NCBI GenBank assembly: GCA_000507305.1
Contig: DF239017.1
Span: forward strand, 186,001 to 250,000
Origin: Breviolum minutum Mf 1.05b.01
Lineage: Eukaryota > Sar > Dinophyceae > Suessiales > Symbiodiniaceae
DNA: 64,000 nt
Reading direction: 5' to 3'
Part shown: positions 63,538-64,000 of the stretch, one piece after another
How positions within the stretch are numbered: position 1 is the stretch's first letter
Layout of the letters: each line of letters starts with the position of its first letter
Made by a program: the position numbers and the translations under genes
Notes under the pieces: generated by a model
What the model saw: the letters and a program-made list of their open reading frames with translations, nothing else
What the model was told of the DNA's origin: nothing
Databases searched by the model: none

Positions 63538-64000
63538 ATAAAAACTCGGTAGTTGAAAAGGGGCAACATGTTGAAAAGACTCGCCCAATTGAACTCAACC
63601 TGGGATTGGATGTTTGGATGAGGTCTCTTGATTTCTAGATGTTGGAGGCTGTGCTCATTGTAATGAGCATTTGGGACAACCATTTTGCCGGGACTAAATG
63701 ACGAGCAAAGGGATGCAAATAAGGTGAGGGTGGTTGTGAACACCAACCTGGATGTTTGGATGAGGTGAAAAGTTGACGATTTTTGCTTACAATGATTTTT
63801 TTGGGTTGGGGAAATCTTTGGATACACAGCTTAGACAGAAAGGGATCAGAAAGAGATCAATCAAGATTCGTATTGGATTTCAGGAGCTAAAATCCTGAAA
63901 TATCCTGAAATCCTGTACCTACCTGAATCTGACGTGTGTGTGTTTGCTTGTCACTGGAAGCGAAGATGCTCCAACATGGTTCCCCTCAGTGAAACACCAT

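Noticed and set aside
1-64000. CRISPR array or bacterial origin
   Set aside because: The repeats are dispersed palindromes, not regularly spaced direct repeats, and the genes are intron-rich and eukaryotic.

Overview
Eukaryotic nuclear DNA that I read as dinoflagellate (Symbiodiniaceae-like). This rests on protein families I know from dinoflagellate genomes, very intron-rich genes with tiny exons, a probable GC-AG intron, and a high density of short foldback transposons. The genus cannot be fixed from the sequence. Exons were assembled by eye from splice sites, frame continuity and family motifs. No alignment was run.

0-21 kb: foldback (MITE-like) elements of about ten families separate short plus-strand coding-looking islands. 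These are probably exons of one or more unrecognised genes. Island 155-585 ends in a stop codon.

21.4-53.4 kb, plus strand: a phytanoyl-CoA dioxygenase (PhyH)-type Fe(II)/2-oxoglutarate oxygenase. Nine exons join in one open frame, including exons of 45 and 37 nt. The iron ligands (H-x-D and a distal His) and the usual NGATR-PGSH signature are present.

29.7-52.0 kb: the seventh PhyH intron, about 22.4 kb. It carries a block of minus-strand genes: (i) a K-rich protein leading into a multi-exon DNA-methyltransferase-like enzyme with an ELFAGRG motif; (ii) a charged/coiled-coil protein ending in a GIY-YIG/T5orf172-like nuclease domain; (iii) a large transposase-like protein. Acidic and Ser-rich upstream exons extend it to about 49.8 kb. 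I saw no foldback elements from about 30.0 to 50.08 kb, although they are dense on both sides. The simplest reading is a large, relatively recent mobile element inserted antisense in a host intron. This is the most interesting part of the window.

55.4-64 kb, plus strand: a second Fe(II)/2-oxoglutarate oxygenase, of the isopenicillin-N-synthase (IPNS) type. Six exons join in frame and the gene runs off the right end. Two different oxygenase families therefore sit side by side on one strand.

62,853-63,054 is an N gap. Its flanks look like two degraded copies of one locus meeting at poly-C, so it is probably an assembly artefact. I recognised no tRNA gene, complete rRNA gene, CRISPR array or bacterial-type operon.
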